64,000 nt of DNA from Marisimplicoccus sp038147335 (GTDB lineage: Bacteria > Bacteroidota > Bacteroidia > Flavobacteriales > Flavobacteriaceae): assembly GCA_038147335.1 (NCBI GenBank), contig JAYQTK010000003.1:1-64000 (forward strand), in the 5' to 3' direction. The position numbers and the translations under genes were made by a program. Under the pieces are notes generated by a model. It saw only the letters and a program-made list of their open reading frames with translations. It was not told the DNA's origin and ran no database searches. Shown piece by piece: positions 60,865 through 64,000 of the stretch; the stretch's first letter is position 1, and every line of letters starts with the position of its first letter.

Positions 60865-63249
60865 TTAATTTCTTAATGGTTTTTTTGTCATCAGCATATG
60901 CTGAATTCTATCTAATGTTTTTTGATTTCCAAGTAGACTCATGAAGTTTTCTCTTTCAAGATCAAGAAGGTATTCTTCACTTACATTCTGAGAATACGTT
61001 AAATCTCCTCCACACATAACATAAGCTATTTTTCTGGATACTTCTACATCATAGTCAGACATGTAATTACCAAGTCTGAATTCATTTATTGCAGAGTATA
61101 ATGTTGATAATCCTGATCTTCCTAAAACTTCAATGTCTTGTCTTGATGAAGGAGGTATATAACCTGTTTTTAGACTTAATACTTTTTCTTTCGCCATACT
61201 AATATTTCTCATACGATTCATACAAATAAAATCTCTCTCTGGAAGAAGATAATGAAGATCATAAGCCTCATGAGCTGACATGGATACTGATCCCATTGCG
61301 ATTGATTTAAAATGATCAATTAATGATGGCATTTTTACATCTCCTGAATTAAATGAATCAGATGCCCTCATTGCCATTTCTTTTGTTCCACCTCCACCAG
61401 GTATAAGACCAACTCCAGCCTCAACAAGACCAATATATGACTCTGAAGCATGAATACCAGCATCACAATGTATTGAAACTTCAAGCCCTCCACCCATAAC
61501 AAATCCATGAGTTGCAGAAACAACAGGCACATTACATGTCCTCATCCTCATCAGTATCTTTTGGAATCCTACTAGAAACTTTTCTATTTCATCAAAGTTC
61601 TTTTGCATAGCCATCATCCCCATATTCATAAGGTTAGCTCCAACAGAAAACTGTTTGTCATTATTACCTATTACTATTCCATTCCAGCCATCTCTTTCAG
61701 CAATATCAATTGCCTCATTTATTCCTTTAGCTATTCCTTCCCCTATAGAGTTTCCTTTTGTCTGAAATTCAATACACATAACGCCATCTCCTATGTCATG
61801 CACGGTACACTCTGGATTTCTTAAAATCTGTTTATTTTCTCTAAATGCATCGAGTATGTAATGATTCTCAGAACTAGGAACATTTATATATTTCTTAGAA
61901 TTGACATCATAAAATTTCTTTTTCCCATCTTCAAATTTGTAGAATGATTCTGCTCCAGAGGCAGACATATCTGTAATCCAATTTGGAACTTCTTCACCAC
62001 AGCTTTTTATCATTTCAATTCCAGTTTCAATTCCAAGATTATCCCATATTTCAAATGGACCATAGCTCCATGCGTACCCAGTTCTTATTGCGTCATCTAT
62101 TTGATAATAATCATCTGCAATCTCTGGAATACTCATAGCAGAATATGACAGTATACATGAAAAATATTCTTTATAAAATTTATTAACGTTTGAATCTCCC
62201 TCAACTAAAAACTTTAATCTTCTATCAAAAAGCTCTATAGATTTTGCTTCTTTAATTTCAGGTAAATTAGGTTTAATTGATTTTCTATATTCATTTGTTT
62301 CAAGATCAAGAGCCTTGATAACAGACCTACCGTTTTCATCTTTTTCTTTAGTTTTTTCATAGTAGCCTTTACCAGATTTGTTTCCGAAAAACTTATTTTC
62401 AATTAAAAATTTGAAAGATTTATTTTCAGGTTGATCTTTTAGTTTGCTGTAAAATGTATCATCATTTACATTGTTTACTAAAAAGTTAGTTACGTTGTCA
62501 CTTGTATCAAGTCCTACCAAATCTTGTAATCTGAATGTTCCAGAATTAGGAAGACCTATAACACTACCTGTCATCAAATCAACTTCTTCAATTTTAAAAT
62601 TGTATTTTTCTGTTAACTGAGATGATTTGATACCACACATTACACCAATTCTGTTTCCAATGAATCCAGGAGTATCTTTACAAAGTACTGTTTGCTTTCC
62701 AAGTATTACATCTCCAAATTCCATCAAAAATGAAACTAACTTAGGATCAGTTTTAGTTTGAGGAATAACTTCGAATAGTCTTAAATATCTGGGAGGATTG
62801 AAAAAATGCGTTCCACAAAACAATGATTTAAAGCTATCTGATCTTCCCTCGCACAAAAGAGATATTGGAATACTAGAAGTATTAGAAGTTACAAAAGCGC
62901 CATCAGACTTATATTTTTCAACCTTTTCAAAAATTGTTTTTTTAATTTCTAAATTTTCAACAACAACTTCAATAATCCAATCTGCATCTTTTATTTTTTC
63001 AAAATCATCATCGAAATTACCTGTGGTTATTCTTGATGCATATTCTTTTTTATAAAGTGGATTAGGCTTGGACTTAATTGCATTATTTAATGCATCATCA
63101 GCAACTATATTCCTATTTTTTATTGATTTGTCTTTAGGCTGAATGTCGAGCATTAAAACATCTATCCCAACATTTGCAAGATGACAAGCAATTCCTGAAC
63201 CCATTACACCAGAACCAAGAACAGCGGCTTTTTTAACTTTAAAATTCAT
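60865..63249 (-). CDS. fadN: 3-Hydroxyacyl-CoA dehydrogenase/enoyl-CoA hydratase fusion (FadN type)
   Basis: A 794-aa bifunctional beta-oxidation enzyme. The N-terminal half is the NAD-dependent 3-hydroxyacyl-CoA dehydrogenase (AVLGSGVMGSGIACHLAN at 9-26, then the HFFNPPRYLRLFEVIP His motif), and the C-terminal third is enoyl-CoA hydratase (NDKQFSVGANL, GGGLEVSIHCDAGIHA, GVGLIPGGGGTKEM). This order is that of Bacillus FadN, the reverse of E. coli FadB. It precedes fadA by 2 bp. Confidence 0.94.
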   Translation of the reverse strand: MNFKVKKAAVLGSGVMGSGIACHLANVGIDVLMLDIQPKDKSIKNRNIVADDALNNAIKSKPNPLYKKEYASRITTGNFDDDFEKIKDADWIIEVVVENLEIKKTIFEKVEKYKSDGAFVTSNTSSIPISLLCEGRSDSFKSLFCGTHFFNPPRYLRLFEVIPQTKTDPKLVSFLMEFGDVILGKQTVLCKDTPGFIGNRIGVMCGIKSSQLTEKYNFKIEEVDLMTGSVIGLPNSGTFRLQDLVGLDTSDNVTNFLVNNVNDDTFYSKLKDQPENKSFKFLIENKFFGNKSGKGYYEKTKEKDENGRSVIKALDLETNEYRKSIKPNLPEIKEAKSIELFDRRLKFLVEGDSNVNKFYKEYFSCILSYSAMSIPEIADDYYQIDDAIRTGYAWSYGPFEIWDNLGIETGIEMIKSCGEEVPNWITDMSASGAESFYKFEDGKKKFYDVNSKKYINVPSSENHYILDAFRENKQILRNPECTVHDIGDGVMCIEFQTKGNSIGEGIAKGINEAIDIAERDGWNGIVIGNNDKQFSVGANLMNMGMMAMQKNFDEIEKFLVGFQKILMRMRTCNVPVVSATHGFVMGGGLEVSIHCDAGIHASESYIGLVEAGVGLIPGGGGTKEMAMRASDSFNSGDVKMPSLIDHFKSIAMGSVSMSAHEAYDLHYLLPERDFICMNRMRNISMAKEKVLSLKTGYIPPSSRQDIEVLGRSGLSTLYSAINEFRLGNYMSDYDVEVSRKIAYVMCGGDLTYSQNVSEEYLLDLERENFMSLLGNQKTLDRIQHMLMTKKPLRN

Positions 63250-63318
63250 TTTTTTATAATATCTGCTAATCTAAATAAATTATTTTAATTACTAACTTTA
63301 CAGCATTAAGATATAACT

Positions 63319-63612
63319 ATGGACAAAGAAAACATACTTTCAAATTTTCAATCAAAAGCAAAAAATGCAGCTCCAATAGGAGGTGTTATTAAGTTTGAGA
63401 TTGATGGTAACTCTATCTGTATCGATGGGACTGGATCTGAAAATAAAATTTTATTAGAAGATATGGAGGCTGATTGTACTATCACTATGGCAGGTTCTTT
63501 AATGGAGGATCTCAAAAATGGTAAGGTGAATCCAATGATGGCAGTTATGAGTGGAAAACTTAAAATTAAGGGTGATCAGGGACTTGCAATGAAGCTTCAG
63601 GCTTTTATGTAA
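63319..63612 (+). CDS. SCP2 sterol/lipid-binding domain protein
   Basis: A 97-aa single SCP2 domain: GVIKFEIDGNSICIDGTGSENKILLEDMEADCTITMAGSLMEDLKNGKVNPMMAVMSGKLKIKGDQGLAMKLQAFM has the family's MAGKLKIKGD-like strand (GKLKIKGDQGLAMKL). Such proteins bind acyl chains or acyl-CoA. It is divergent from the fadN gene with 69 bp between, which suits a role in fatty acid use. Confidence 0.88.
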   Translation: MDKENILSNFQSKAKNAAPIGGVIKFEIDGNSICIDGTGSENKILLEDMEADCTITMAGSLMEDLKNGKVNPMMAVMSGKLKIKGDQGLAMKLQAFM

Positions 63613-63668
63613 CAACCTATCTTTTTTTAGGATTTTGTAAACTGATTTGATTTTTTTCATACATTTAG

Positions 63669-63884
63669 TTGACTATTAAACCAGTTATCGAAAAGATTAA
63701 CCTAAAGATAAACCGATCCAAAGTTAACTATGCTGTTTCTTTGGCTAAGTCCTTAACTTCAAAGGACCCAACCTCTATAAACAAAATCTGGGCGTTATGT
63801 GGTTTTAAATCAAAACAAGAGTTTGATAATAATTTTAAGCGCATACATGGTGTTTCGTTTAAAGAGTATGTCGATAAGCTTTAA
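63669..63884 (+). CDS. Orphan AraC-type half DNA-binding domain, TTG start
   Basis: A 71-aa frame whose C-terminal half (INKIWALCGFKSKQEFDNNF followed by KRIHGVSFKEYV) matches the second helix-turn-helix of AraC/XylS regulators (pattern IA..CGF.S...F.R.FK...G..P..Y). The first helix-turn-helix and any effector domain are missing. The frame is bounded upstream by a TAG directly before the TTG at 63669, so TTG is the most likely start; no ATG occurs in frame. It may be a small real regulator or the remnant of a longer gene. Nothing in the window tells which. Confidence 0.55.
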   Translation: MTIKPVIEKINLKINRSKVNYAVSLAKSLTSKDPTSINKIWALCGFKSKQEFDNNFKRIHGVSFKEYVDKL

Positions 63885-63914
63885 TATTAATTATCTCAAA
63901 TTATAATCTTTAAG

Positions 63915-63922
63915 TAAATTTG
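63915..63922 (+). promoter_or_regulatory. TAnnTTTG promoter box for the metallophosphoesterase gene
   Basis: TAAATTTG ends 7 nt before the GTG at 63930, again giving an almost leaderless transcript. Confidence 0.5.
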
Positions 63923-63929
63923 CAAACTA

Positions 63930-64000
63930 GTGAAACGTAATTTAGACATACTAGTTATCTCCGATTTACACCTTGGGACCTATGGCTCTGAAGCTGATGA
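63930..64000 (+). CDS. Metallophosphoesterase (partial, right edge)
   Basis: The first 23 codons are visible. From the GTG start they read VKRNLDILVISDLHLGTYGS, with the calcineurin-type metal motif DxH (SDLHLG). The sequence resembles the UDP-2,3-diacylglucosamine pyrophosphatase-like proteins of Flavobacteriia (LHLGTYG), but too little is present to choose a substrate. GTG is preferred because no ATG occurs between the upstream promoter box and the motif. Confidence 0.75.
   Translation, partial: MKRNLDILVISDLHLGTYGSEAD

Noticed and set aside
63613..63668. CCTA/TAGG small hairpin with T-run after the SCP2 gene
   Set aside because: The stem is only 4 bp with the T-run in the loop, too weak to call a terminator.
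1..64000. CRISPR array, insertion sequence, prophage or integron
   Set aside because: No spaced repeats, transposase or phage genes are present; XerC sits in its housekeeping neighbourhood.

Overview
The window looks like a chromosomal segment of a marine-type, AT-rich, compact Flavobacteriia genome (Bacteroidota). The reasons are: Bacteroidota-type gene content (DUF4271, DUF4296 and DUF3098 proteins, a mevalonate pathway, ExbB-ExbD-ExbD, a FadN/FadA pair, UmuC before UmuD); TAnnTTTG promoter boxes typical of the phylum; almost no Shine-Dalgarno sequences; Na+-coupled transporters; and dense packing, with the longest gap between confidently called genes only about 260 bp. I see no insertion sequence, prophage, CRISPR array or rRNA. 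I could run no database search, so family names rest on motifs I can read.

Layout. 1-2.7 kb: partial rlmN, two short-chain dehydrogenases and a cupin. 2.7-9.5 kb: an SSS symporter, a sugar-porter MFS, a four-tRNA cluster (Thr, Gly, Tyr, Thr) with xerC and rpsU, an AGCS symporter and a rhodanese. 9.6-17.1 kb: two small membrane proteins, then a complete trpEGDCFBA operon and menG; the trp operon is preceded by a leader peptide with three consecutive Trp codons and an intrinsic terminator. 17.1-22.2 kb (minus): a tight five-gene run mvaD, mevalonate kinase, gluconokinase, gnd and gntP. 22.3-24.9 kb: a VWA protein and MoxR-like ATPase pair. 24.9-29.4 kb (minus): FAD reductase, NifU-type protein, Mrp ATPase, alkyltransferase-like protein and a PhoR/PhoB-like pair. 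29.5-38.5 kb: tyrS, DUF4296 lipoprotein, dihydroorotase, a polyprenol-phosphate sugar transferase, DUF4271, hemD, a zinc protease, SemiSWEET and leuS.

38.5-44.5 kb (plus): ftsX, DUF3098, truB, pyrH, frr, asnS, rpoN. 44.5-47.5 kb (minus): ExbB-type motor protein, a 4-TM protein, two ExbD proteins and a beta-barrel protein. 47.7-57.9 kb (minus): a PhoPQ-related hydrolase, fabH, tRNA-Ser, tatD, then odhB and odhA (2-oxoglutarate dehydrogenase E2 and E1) separated by a Fe-ADH-like dehydrogenase, an amino acid/choline-type permease and a GNAT acetyltransferase. 58-59.7 kb: umuC-umuD. 59.7-63.3 kb: thiolase and FadN-type beta-oxidation enzyme. 63.3 kb to the end: an SCP2 protein, an orphan AraC-type half-domain and the start of a metallophosphoesterase gene.

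The strongest unusual signal is the trp leader at 10002-10118: promoter box, 14-residue peptide MIKINTYWWWTHEC, terminator hairpin with a T-run ending three bases before trpE, and a leader N-terminus that repeats the TrpE N-terminus (IKINTY in both). This reads as ribosome-mediated attenuation in a Bacteroidota background, with a plausible origin by duplication of the trpE start.
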